NCBI GenBank assembly: GCA_900771065.1
Contig: CAAGMP010000286.1
Coordinates: forward strand, 1-7,680
Source: an uncultured Acinetobacter sp.
Lineage (GTDB): Bacteria > Pseudomonadota > Gammaproteobacteria > Pseudomonadales > Moraxellaceae
DNA: 7,680 bases
Direction: 5' to 3'
Under the pieces are notes generated by a model. That model was given only the letters and a program-made list of their open reading frames with translations. It did not search any database and was not told the DNA's origin. Position 1 is the stretch's first letter; each line of letters begins with the position of its first letter. Below, piece after piece: positions 1 through 5,680 of the stretch. The translations under genes were made by a program, and so were the position numbers.

Positions 1-732
1 AATATTCAAGAAAGTCGCATTAAATTAATCAAAAAACGAAAAAGTATTCCTATTTTAGCGGTGCAAAATCCAGATGATATTGCAATTGAAAGTTTACGCA
101 GTATGCGGACAACGATTCACTTTGCTCTAAATCAGGCAAAAAATAATATTATTATGATTACAGGTTCTGCGCCAGAAATGGGTAAATCATTTATTGCAGT
201 CAATTTAGCAACTATTTTGGCACAAACCAATAAACGAGTACTTATTATTGATGCCGATTTACGTCGTGGATATATGCATAAATATTTTGATGACCAAAAT
301 AAATCAGGCTTAAGTGAATATTTAATGTATTCCACAACGGCTGATTCAATTATTAGACAGACTCACATTAAAAATTTAGATTTTATCTCGCGTGGTAAAA
401 GCCCTGCAACACCATCTGAATTACTCAGTAGTGACCATTTGAAAGATATATTAGCAGATCTATCTACAAAATATGATCACATTATCATTGATACTCCGCC
501 TGTTTTGGCTGTAACGGATGCCTCAATTATTGCACAATATACAGGTATTAATATCGCAATTGCACGTTATGGAAAAACACAAATCAAAGAACTTGAATTA
601 TTAAACAGTCGTTTTGAACAAGCAGGTTTAAAACTCAATGGTGTTGTGCTAAATGATATCCAAAGAAGTTCTAATTCATATGGTTATGGTTATAATTATT
701 CTTATAACTACAAGTCAATAAAGGAAGACTAA
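1..732 (+). CDS. wzc: Wzc-type polysaccharide co-polymerase / BY-family tyrosine kinase, C-terminal part (5' end outside window)
   Basis: The reading frame is open from base 1, so only the last 243 residues are visible; the GTG at 61 is internal, not a start. This is the cytoplasmic kinase domain of a bacterial tyrosine autokinase, an inner-membrane protein that controls polymerisation and export of capsule or exopolysaccharide together with Wza and the phosphatase Wzb. Counting from the first visible residue: an EX2RX2R oligomerisation motif at E30-R36, Walker A GSAPEMGKS at 55-63, Walker A' VLIIDADLR at 80-88, Walker B IIID at 161-164 followed by TPP, and a C-terminal tyrosine cluster of six alternating tyrosines at 227-237. 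That cluster is the expected autophosphorylation tail. The N-terminal Wzz-like periplasmic domain and the membrane segments lie outside the window. The gene ends just before a strong terminator, so it is probably the last gene of its operon. Confidence 0.93.
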   Translation, partial: NIQESRIKLIKKRKSIPILAVQNPDDIAIESLRSMRTTIHFALNQAKNNIIMITGSAPEMGKSFIAVNLATILAQTNKRVLIIDADLRRGYMHKYFDDQNKSGLSEYLMYSTTADSIIRQTHIKNLDFISRGKSPATPSELLSSDHLKDILADLSTKYDHIIIDTPPVLAVTDASIIAQYTGINIAIARYGKTQIKELELLNSRFEQAGLKLNGVVLNDIQRSSNSYGYGYNYSYNYKSIKED

Positions 733-735
733 AAT

Positions 736-761
736 AAAAAGCCCATTTTTATGGGCTTTTT
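736..761. terminator. Bidirectional intrinsic terminator between wzc and dapB
   Basis: An 11-bp perfect stem (736-746 with 751-761, GCCCA core) carries a four-base TTTT loop. The stem ends in an A run on the left and a T run on the right. It therefore works as a Rho-independent terminator in both directions, serving wzc (stop at 730-732) and the convergent dapB (stop at 767-769). Confidence 0.93.
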
Positions 762-766
762 ATTTT

Positions 767-1582
767 TTAGATTGAATTGAAACCTAATACATCTTTCATA
801 TCATATTTTTTCGCTTCTTTACCAATGACCCAAGCGGCTGCACGTACAGCACCAGCAGCAAAATTCATTCGGTTTGTAGCTTTATGTGTCACTTCAAGAC
901 GTTCACCTTCACCAATAAACATTACCGTATGTTCACCAACAATATCGCCACCACGAATCGTTTCAAAGCCAATGGTTTGACGTTCACGTGGTCCTGTGTG
1001 ACCTTCACGACCATACACGGCAACTTCTTTTAAATTTCGTCCTAATGTATCGGCAATTGCTTCGCCCATCATTAAAGCCGTTCCAGATGGCGCATCTACT
1101 TTATGACGATGATGCGCCTCAATCACTTCAATATCCACACTATCACCAAAAACTTTGGCTGCTAATTCTAAAAGTTTAATCGAAACATTCACACCAACTG
1201 AATAATTTGCTGCATAAACTACAGGACTTTGCGTTGCGCAATGCTCTAATAATGCTTTTTGTTCATCGTTCATACCTGTTGTACCAATTACAATCGGAAC
1301 ACCCGCATCACGACACAATTTTAGATGCTGTTCAGTTGCAATTGGGCTCGTAAACTCAATAAAAACATCACAATCAGCCAAAGCGGCTTCTAAACCTGCA
1401 ACAATTTTAACACCTAAATGTCCAATACCTGCGACTTCACCTGCATCTGCCCCAACCAGACTACTTTCAGGACGTTCAACTGCAGCAGCCAATTGATAAC
1501 CTGCTTCATGTACGGCTTGAATTAAAATGCGTCCCATGCGTCCGCCCGCACCCAAAATTCCAATACGTGGAGTTGCTGACAT
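767..1582 (-). CDS. dapB: 4-hydroxy-tetrahydrodipicolinate reductase
   Basis: DapB is a cytoplasmic enzyme that reduces 4-hydroxy-tetrahydrodipicolinate with NAD(P)H to tetrahydrodipicolinate, on the route to meso-diaminopimelate (peptidoglycan) and lysine. The protein is 271 residues, normal for the family. The N-terminal nucleotide-binding loop is GAGGRMG at 11-17, GTTGM is at 100-104, and the catalytic and substrate-binding segment EAHHRHKVDAPSGTA is at 155-169 (H157, H158 and K161 are the expected key residues). The ATG at 1582 is chosen because family proteins begin just before the RIGILGAGG strand and a GGA ribosome-binding core lies 8 bases upstream. The frame stays open upstream to a TTG at 1612, but that lies upstream of the transcription start predicted from the extended -10 at 1615-1623. 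The gene stands alone, convergent with wzc, and the dnaJ/carA neighbours common in other gammaproteobacteria are absent here. Confidence 0.97.
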   Translation of the reverse strand: MSATPRIGILGAGGRMGRILIQAVHEAGYQLAAAVERPESSLVGADAGEVAGIGHLGVKIVAGLEAALADCDVFIEFTSPIATEQHLKLCRDAGVPIVIGTTGMNDEQKALLEHCATQSPVVYAANYSVGVNVSIKLLELAAKVFGDSVDIEVIEAHHRHKVDAPSGTALMMGEAIADTLGRNLKEVAVYGREGHTGPRERQTIGFETIRGGDIVGEHTVMFIGEGERLEVTHKATNRMNFAAGAVRAAAWVIGKEAKKYDMKDVLGFNSI

Positions 1583-1614
1583 GTTTTGATTCCAAATTGA
1601 TTTAAAATGCAACT

Positions 1615-1623
1615 ACTATATCA
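1615..1623 (-). promoter_or_regulatory. Candidate extended -10 promoter of dapB
   Basis: Read on the - strand this is TGATATAGT, an extended -10 element (TG-N-TATAGT, 5 of 6 matches to TATAAT). No good -35 box is seen, as is usual for extended -10 promoters. The predicted transcript start near 1608 leaves a leader of about 25 nt before the dapB ATG. Motif reading only. Confidence 0.5.
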
Positions 1624-1682
1624 AACTTGCCCACCTAAGAGATAAATCGTTTTTACAAATAATAAATATCAAAATGATCGTT

Positions 1683-1711
1683 TTTAAAATTAATAGATTC
1701 TTTATTATAAT
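1683..1711 (+). promoter_or_regulatory. Candidate sigma-70 promoter for the putative small RNA
   Basis: A perfect TATAAT -10 box at 1706-1711 lies 17 bases after TTTAAA at 1683-1688 (4 of 6 matches to TTGACA). The predicted start is near 1718. It points towards nadC, which is coded on the opposite strand, so it cannot drive an annotated protein gene before the terminator at 1782-1811. Confidence 0.55.
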
Positions 1712-1717
1712 TTGACG

Positions 1718-1811
1718 ATGTAAAGCGAACATTAACCAGTTACCCTCTAGGATGTCTTCTCCGCAGAAACATCCTCTTTATACCCAACTCAAAATTGAGT
1801 TGGGTTTTTTT
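1718..1811 (+). ncRNA. Putative small RNA, about 94 nt, between dapB and nadC
   Basis: Three signals line up on the + strand where no protein is coded: a good promoter (-10 TATAAT at 1706-1711), a hairpin, and a strong Rho-independent terminator. The first hairpin pairs 1749-1755 (AGGATGT) with 1769-1775 (ACATCCT). It continues, after a bulged C at 1756, through four more pairs (1757-1760 with 1765-1768) to a CCGC loop. The pyrimidine-rich strand CTTCTCC at 1756-1762 is complementary to a strong Shine-Dalgarno sequence, which is common in Hfq-type antisense RNAs. The terminator stem and its T run give a defined 3' end. The 5' part (1718-1748) appears largely single-stranded. I do not recognise a named RNA family. 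The ends are inferred from motifs; transcription is not shown. Confidence 0.5.
1782..1811 (+). terminator. Intrinsic terminator, + direction
   Basis: A 10-bp perfect stem (1782-1791 with 1796-1805, ACCCAACTCA and its complement) has an AAAT loop and is followed by an unbroken T run at 1805-1811. In the - direction the stem is followed by TATAAAGAGG, with no T tract. It is therefore oriented to end a + strand transcript, not nadC. It lies one base beyond the nadC stop codon. Confidence 0.85.
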
Positions 1812-1812
1812 A

Positions 1813-2658
1813 TTAGGCATGAAAACGCATAGATAAATCAATTGCTTTGACATCTTTAGTCAAAACACCCATCGAAATATAATCGACTCCTGTTGTTGCA
1901 ACTTGACGTAAATTTTCAATGGTAATATTACCCGATGCTTCTAATTTACAACGCCCTGCAACGTGTTGAACAGCATCTATCATTTGCTGCTGGGTAAAAT
2001 TATCTAACATGACAATATCTGCTTTTGCATCAATGGCTTGATTCAGTTCATCCCACGTTTCCACTTCAACTTCAACAGGTTTATTGGGTGCAATTTGGTG
2101 TGCTTTGGCAATTGCTTGTGCAATGCCGCCTGCAGCCATAATATGATTTTCTTTGATTAAAAAAGCATCAAATAAACCTAAACGATGGTTTTGTCCGCCA
2201 CCCACTGTTACCGCATATTTTTGTGCAATACGTAAACCCGGTAAAGTTTTGCGCGTGTCTAACAATTTGGTTTTTAAACCTGTCAGCTCTTTAACATATA
2301 ACGCTGTTTTAGTTGCTACGGCTGATAAAGTTTGAATAAAATTTAATGCAGGACGTTCAATGGTCAATAAACTACGTGCCGAACCTTGTAAAGTTAAAAA
2401 AGTTTCATTGGCAGCCACGACATCGCCATCATTTTTTAGCCAAGTTACTTGAATATTGGCATCATAAGCTGCAATTAAGGCATTCACCCAAGGTTGCCCT
2501 GCCAAAATCATCTCTTCACGGCTTAGCACTGTTGCCGATGCCAATTCATTTTCAGGTGTCAATAACGCTGTAATATCTCCGTCGCCAATATCTTCTTGTA
2601 ATGCATGTTGAATATTGATTTGAATCGCTTGATTAAGTAAATCGGCAGAGATGGTCAT
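1813..2658 (-). CDS. nadC: Nicotinate-nucleotide pyrophosphorylase (carboxylating), quinolinate phosphoribosyltransferase
   Basis: NadC converts quinolinate and PRPP to nicotinate mononucleotide, CO2 and pyrophosphate, the step that feeds de novo NAD synthesis after NadA. The protein is 281 residues, normal for the family. Motifs: EDIGDGDIT at 22-30 opens the N-terminal domain, ERPALNF at 101-107, the quinolinate/PRPP-binding TRKTLPGLR at 135-143, GGGQNHRLGLFDAFLIKENH at 153-172, and towards the end EVEVE, MLDNF, EASGNI and GVDYISMG of the barrel. The ATG at 2658 is preferred over upstream in-frame starts because it matches the family's usual N terminus, has a GGA core 8 bases upstream, and the candidate promoter at 2690-2698 starts transcription downstream of the longer start at 2742. 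No convincing - strand terminator follows the stop, so some read-through towards dapB is possible. Confidence 0.97.
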   Translation of the reverse strand: MTISADLLNQAIQINIQHALQEDIGDGDITALLTPENELASATVLSREEMILAGQPWVNALIAAYDANIQVTWLKNDGDVVAANETFLTLQGSARSLLTIERPALNFIQTLSAVATKTALYVKELTGLKTKLLDTRKTLPGLRIAQKYAVTVGGGQNHRLGLFDAFLIKENHIMAAGGIAQAIAKAHQIAPNKPVEVEVETWDELNQAIDAKADIVMLDNFTQQQMIDAVQHVAGRCKLEASGNITIENLRQVATTGVDYISMGVLTKDVKAIDLSMRFHA

Positions 2659-2689
2659 AAGGCGTTTCCAATACACGAAAATTGTTCGC

Positions 2690-2698
2690 ATTTTAACA
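2690..2698 (-). promoter_or_regulatory. Candidate extended -10 promoter of nadC
   Basis: Read on the - strand this is TGTTAAAAT: an extended -10 (TG-N) with TAAAAT, 5 of 6 matches to consensus. The start would be near 2683, giving a leader of about 25 nt. No clear -35 box is present. The arrangement resembles the dapB promoter. Confidence 0.45.
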
Positions 2699-2733
2699 TT
2701 GTTCATTTCAAAAACGCATTTTAAAAATGCCAA

Positions 2734-2763
2734 TTGAAACAAAGTTTCAGATTTTGATAGGAT
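2734..2763 (+). promoter_or_regulatory. Candidate promoter of ampD-murJ
   Basis: TTGAAA (2734-2739) and TAGGAT (2758-2763) are separated by 18 bases. They match the sigma-70 boxes at 5 of 6 and 4 of 6 positions. Transcription would begin near 2770, about 20 nt before the ampD ATG. The -35 box is embedded in the inverted repeat at 2735-2749. Confidence 0.4.
2735..2749. repeat. Perfect inverted repeat in the nadC/ampD divergent promoter region
   Basis: TGAAAC-AAA-GTTTCA is a perfect 6-bp palindromic pair with a 3-base centre. It overlaps the candidate -35 box of ampD and lies about 40 bp upstream of the nadC -10. The position suits an operator, but no regulator site family is recognised. Confidence 0.5.
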
Positions 2764-2789
2764 AAATTAAATTTTTTTAGGACGTTCAC

Positions 2790-3374
2790 ATGGATTCAAG
2801 CGCATTATTTGAAATTATTGATGGTGAAGTCCAACAAATTACTCAAATTCCATCGCCCAATTTTAATAATCGACCAGAAAACAGCGATATTCAACTGATT
2901 GTTATTCATAATATTAGCTTACCCCCCAATCAATTTGGCGGAGGATATATTCAACAATTCTTTCAAAATCAATTAGATTGGTCTACTCATCCTTATTTTA
3001 GACAAATAGAAGGAATGCAAGTTTCAGCGCATTTTTTGATTTTACGCACTGGTGAAATTATTCAATTTGTGAATTTAAATCAGCGCGCATGGCATGCAGG
3101 TCGCTCAAGTTACTTAGGGCAAATTGAATGCAATGATTATTCAATTGGCATTGAACTTGAAGGCAGTGACCATACCAATTTCGAACTAGTCCAATATCAA
3201 CAATTAGTTAAGCTAATTGCTTCTTTGCAAGCAACTTATCCTAAAATTCAACATCATCTTGCAGGACATAGTGACATTGCACCAACACGAAAAACTGATC
3301 CCGGACCTTATTTCGATTGGTGCAAACTCAGAGAATCGTTAAAACAATTCAAAACTTCCATCTCAAATAGATGA
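2790..3374 (+). CDS. ampD: 1,6-anhydro-N-acetylmuramyl-L-alanine amidase AmpD
   Basis: AmpD is a cytoplasmic zinc amidase that cuts the stem peptide from 1,6-anhydroMurNAc during peptidoglycan recycling. In many Gram-negative bacteria loss of AmpD raises anhydro-muropeptides and induces ampC through AmpR; no ampR or ampC lies in this window. The protein has 194 residues (E. coli 183) and a single Amidase_2 domain. By alignment to known AmpD, the zinc ligands are H40 (in VIHNISLPP), H160 (in AGHSDIAP) and D170 (in RKTDPGP). Catalytic residues are E122 (in GIELEG) and K168. FGGGYI at 49-54 and RAWHAG at 99-104 are family signatures. There is no signal peptide, which separates it from the outer-membrane paralogue AmiD. 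The ATG at 2790 follows a TTAGGA ribosome-binding site. murJ starts 56 bases downstream on the same strand, so the two are probably co-transcribed. Confidence 0.97.
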   Translation: MDSSALFEIIDGEVQQITQIPSPNFNNRPENSDIQLIVIHNISLPPNQFGGGYIQQFFQNQLDWSTHPYFRQIEGMQVSAHFLILRTGEIIQFVNLNQRAWHAGRSSYLGQIECNDYSIGIELEGSDHTNFELVQYQQLVKLIASLQATYPKIQHHLAGHSDIAPTRKTDPGPYFDWCKLRESLKQFKTSISNR

Positions 3375-3394
3375 AACTCGGCAATTACTTTCAT

Positions 3395-3400
3395 TACAAT
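3395..3400 (+). promoter_or_regulatory. Possible internal -10 box before murJ
   Basis: TACAAT lies in the 56-base ampD-murJ gap, 30 bases before the murJ ATG. ATGAAA, 18 bases upstream at 3371-3376, is a 4 of 6 -35 match that overlaps the end of ampD. It could give murJ some independent expression. Weak motif evidence. Confidence 0.25.
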
Positions 3401-3430
3401 AAGCCACAAATTTTAACCTAGGTAGTTACG

Positions 3431-4972
3431 ATGGCACTGTGGCGGTCGACCGTAATTGTAAGTGCAATGACCATGTTATCTCGTGTATTGGGTTTGGTAC
3501 GAGATGTGGTCTTGCTCAATGTATTTGGCGCAGGAAAAGATTTCGATACCTTTGTGGTCGCATTTCGTATTCCCAATTTTTTCAGGCGATTATTTGCAGA
3601 AGGGGCTTTTTCACAAGCATTTGTGCCCGTTTTAACAGAATATAAAACCACGAAAACACATGCCGAAGTACAAATTTTAATTAGTCGGGTTTTTGGTTGT
3701 TTAAGTGTCTTTATGACCACACTGACTTTGTTCGCCATGATTGCAGCGCCTGCCATTATTTATGTTTACGCACCGGGCTTTCATGGCGATGCAGAAAAGT
3801 TTGCTATGGCAACTGAAATGTTTCGCCTAACTATTCCTTATTTGCTTTTTATGTCACTGACTGCTTTTGCAAGTAGCATTTTGAATAGTTACGGTTCGTT
3901 TGCAACGCCAGCTTTTGCCCCTGTGTTATTAAATATTTGTATGATTGCAGGTGCATTTTGGTTAACCCCATATATGGCAGAACCCATTATGGCATTAGGT
4001 TGGGCGGTGATTATTGCGGGCTTATTGCAATTTGCCATTCAAATTCCTGAAATTTGGCGTAGAAAATTATTTATTCCACCTAAAATTGATTTTAAACACG
4101 AAGGTGTCGATCGTATTTTAAAATTAATGCTTCCTGCCATTTTTGCTATGTCAGTCACTCAAATTAACCTATTATTAAATACAATTTGGGCATCTTTTAT
4201 GCAAGATGGCTCTGTATCTTGGTTATATAGTGCAGAACGTATGACAGAGTTGCCATTAGGTTTAATTGGGGTGGCAATTGGTACAGTGATTTTACCGTCA
4301 CTGTCTGCACGTCACGCAGAACACGATGAAGAAAAATTCCGAAAAATGATGGATTGGGCAACCAAAGTGATTGTTTTAGTTGGATTACCAGCTAGTTGTG
4401 CTTTGTTTATGTTATCTAACCCTATTATTCAAACTTTATTTGAACGTGGACAATTTTCAGCTGAAGACACCCAAATGACAGCATTGGCTTTACAGTGTAT
4501 GAGTGGGGGTGTCATTGCTTTTATGTTAATTAAAGTCTTTGCACCGGGCTTTTTTTCACGTCAAGATACCAAAACACCAGTTAAAATTGGTTTAATTGCG
4601 GTTGCCGCAAATGCCATTTTAAATATTGTTTTTATTGGTTTTTTCAAATTGATTGATTGGAAAGAAGAACATATGGCGTTAGCATTGGCATCAACAGGTT
4701 CAGCCTTAATTAATGCAGGTTTACTTTATTTCTACTTACATAAAAAGAAAATTTTCCGTTTAGGTGCGCATTGGAAAAAATTGGGTGCACAATTTATTTT
4801 TGCTAATTTGTGCATGATTGCAGCGCTTTGGTATAGCTTAACTTGGTACAACAGCGACGTTTCCCAATGGATGCGAATTGTTGAAGTTTTAGCATTATGT
4901 TTAGTTGGTGCTGGTACTTATGCCATTGCCTTATTTATGACTGGATTTAGACCACGCCATTTAAAACCTTAA
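3431..4972 (+). CDS. murJ: Lipid II flippase MurJ (MviN)
   Basis: MurJ is an inner-membrane MOP-superfamily transporter that flips the peptidoglycan precursor lipid II to the periplasmic face; it is normally essential. The 513-residue length matches E. coli MurJ (511), and long hydrophobic stretches along the whole chain fit the family's 14 membrane helices. The N-terminal signature SRVLGLVRD carries R18, R24 and D25. R52 follows in RIPNFFRR and R270 lies in YSAERM. These arginines correspond in number and context to the cavity residues needed by E. coli MurJ. FAEGAFSQAFVPV and LPLGLIGVAIGTVILP are further family motifs. The ATG at 3431 follows a weak TAGG ribosome-binding site and gives the canonical N terminus. 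It is the second gene after ampD and ends at a bidirectional terminator. No truncation or missing key residue is seen. Confidence 0.97.
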   Translation: MALWRSTVIVSAMTMLSRVLGLVRDVVLLNVFGAGKDFDTFVVAFRIPNFFRRLFAEGAFSQAFVPVLTEYKTTKTHAEVQILISRVFGCLSVFMTTLTLFAMIAAPAIIYVYAPGFHGDAEKFAMATEMFRLTIPYLLFMSLTAFASSILNSYGSFATPAFAPVLLNICMIAGAFWLTPYMAEPIMALGWAVIIAGLLQFAIQIPEIWRRKLFIPPKIDFKHEGVDRILKLMLPAIFAMSVTQINLLLNTIWASFMQDGSVSWLYSAERMTELPLGLIGVAIGTVILPSLSARHAEHDEEKFRKMMDWATKVIVLVGLPASCALFMLSNPIIQTLFERGQFSAEDTQMTALALQCMSGGVIAFMLIKVFAPGFFSRQDTKTPVKIGLIAVAANAILNIVFIGFFKLIDWKEEHMALALASTGSALINAGLLYFYLHKKKIFRLGAHWKKLGAQFIFANLCMIAALWYSLTWYNSDVSQWMRIVEVLALCLVGAGTYAIALFMTGFRPRHLKP

Positions 4973-4977
4973 AAATG

Positions 4978-5005
4978 AATCCCATCATTTCGATGGGATT
5001 TTTTT
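4978..5005. terminator. Bidirectional intrinsic terminator between murJ and the SPOR gene
   Basis: A 9-bp stem (4978-4986 with 4992-5000, AATCCCATC and its complement) has an ATTTC loop. A T run at 4999-5005 follows in the + direction and an A-rich stretch at 4971-4975 serves the - direction. It overlaps the SPOR gene's stop codon by two bases. Confidence 0.88.
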
Positions 5006-5603
5006 ATTTCTTAATGACAATAGAATCAATACCGCTATTTTGTAAGGTTTGTTGTGCAATTACTGCGGCTTGTTGCGTGTCATAAGGACCTGAAATAACA
5101 CGATACCACGTTTCACCATTTTCTGTGGTTTTCACCACATCGGCAGATAAACCATTTAAAATAATTTCAGCACGACGTGCATCAGCCGCATCAGGATCAG
5201 AATAACTACGAATTTGTAAAATAAAACTGGTTTTATTTTCTACAGGTTGTTCAGTGGTTACAATGGCTTCAGAGGTTGCTAATGTAGTTTCAGGTGCTTC
5301 AATAATTACAACAGGAGTCTGATTGTTTTCTTTTGGAATCGCTTGATCAGGAATAGGCGTTACTTGCTGTTGTGGCAATAAATCATAAAAGCGATAATCT
5401 TTATTAGTTTCATCACGTTGTGTTGCTTCAGTTGCTGCTTGATTTTTTGGCTTGACAGGTTCCCATGGCTTCCATAAAACCAATGCCAACAAGAAACACA
5501 ACACCAATAAAATGACAACTAAAGTACCTAACCATGCTGGAATAAGTGTTTTTTTGGGCTTATTTGATCGCTCAGATACACCACGCTGCGTTTTTCCAAA
5601 CAC
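5004..5603 (-). CDS. SPOR-domain membrane protein, FtsN-like architecture
   Basis: This 199-residue protein has a basic cytoplasmic tail (1-20), one membrane helix (about 24-44), a low-complexity periplasmic linker rich in Q, T, P and E (45-123), and a C-terminal SPOR domain (about 124-199). The SPOR domain shows SFILQIRSYSDPDAADA and WYRVISGPYDTQQAA, the usual start and the conserved W-Y-R-V/GP-F/Y segment. SPOR domains bind glycan strands lacking stem peptides, which mark the division septum. A YRFYDLLP motif at 70-77 follows the membrane helix, a position where FtsN-type proteins often carry a similar Y/F-x-x-LP motif. A role in cell division or septal peptidoglycan is therefore inferred; I do not claim it is the FtsN orthologue. 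The start is a GTG at 5603 with a strong AAGAGG site (5612-5617) 8 bases upstream. It lies 77 bases downstream of argS, probably in the same transcript. Confidence 0.9.
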   Translation of the reverse strand: MFGKTQRGVSERSNKPKKTLIPAWLGTLVVILLVLCFLLALVLWKPWEPVKPKNQAATEATQRDETNKDYRFYDLLPQQQVTPIPDQAIPKENNQTPVVIIEAPETTLATSEAIVTTEQPVENKTSFILQIRSYSDPDAADARRAEIILNGLSADVVKTTENGETWYRVISGPYDTQQAAVIAQQTLQNSGIDSIVIKK

Positions 5604-5611
5604 CGAGAAAA

Positions 5612-5617
5612 CCTCTT
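5612..5617 (-). promoter_or_regulatory. Strong ribosome-binding site deciding the GTG start of the SPOR gene
   Basis: Read on the - strand this is AAGAGG, 8 bases before the GTG at 5601-5603. It fixes a non-ATG start that gives the complete basic N-terminal tail before the membrane helix. Confidence 0.7.
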
Positions 5618-5634
5618 TTTGTTGTCGAAATAGG

Positions 5635-5667
5635 TGTCCAACGCAAGTGTATTACTCATGTTGGACA
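5635..5667. repeat. Perfect 8-bp inverted repeat between argS and the SPOR gene
   Basis: TGTCCAAC (5635-5642) and GTTGGACA (5660-5667) are perfect complements around a 17-base loop, with a possible inner 3-bp pairing (5646-5648 with 5654-5656). In the argS-SPOR transcript this makes a hairpin ending about 17 nt before the SPOR ribosome-binding site. No T run follows, so it is not an intrinsic terminator. It may be a processing or attenuation element, or a protein-binding site. Confidence 0.6.
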
Positions 5668-5680
5668 ATTTGGCTTTATT

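Noticed and set aside
1583..1612. N-terminal extension of dapB to a TTG at 1612
   Set aside because: The extra ten residues precede the conserved DapB start, and the predicted transcription start (near 1608) falls inside the extension. The ATG at 1582 has a better ribosome site.
1782..1811. Hairpin read as the nadC terminator
   Set aside because: The T run is on the + strand side only; in the nadC direction the stem is followed by TATAAAGAGG, so it does not make a Rho-independent terminator for nadC.
2659..2742. N-terminal extension of nadC to 2742
   Set aside because: The 28 extra residues do not resemble NadC, and the candidate promoter at 2690-2698 lies inside the extension.
3418..3756. 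112-codon frame antisense to the 5' end of murJ
   Set aside because: It is the complement of the highly conserved murJ N terminus; its composition is that of a shadow frame and it has no ribosome site or known domain.
5528..5659. 43-codon ATG frame on the - strand overlapping the start of the SPOR gene
   Set aside because: It has no ribosome-binding site, starts inside the hairpin, runs out of frame through the SPOR gene and has no recognisable motif. The downstream GTG with AAGAGG explains the locus better.
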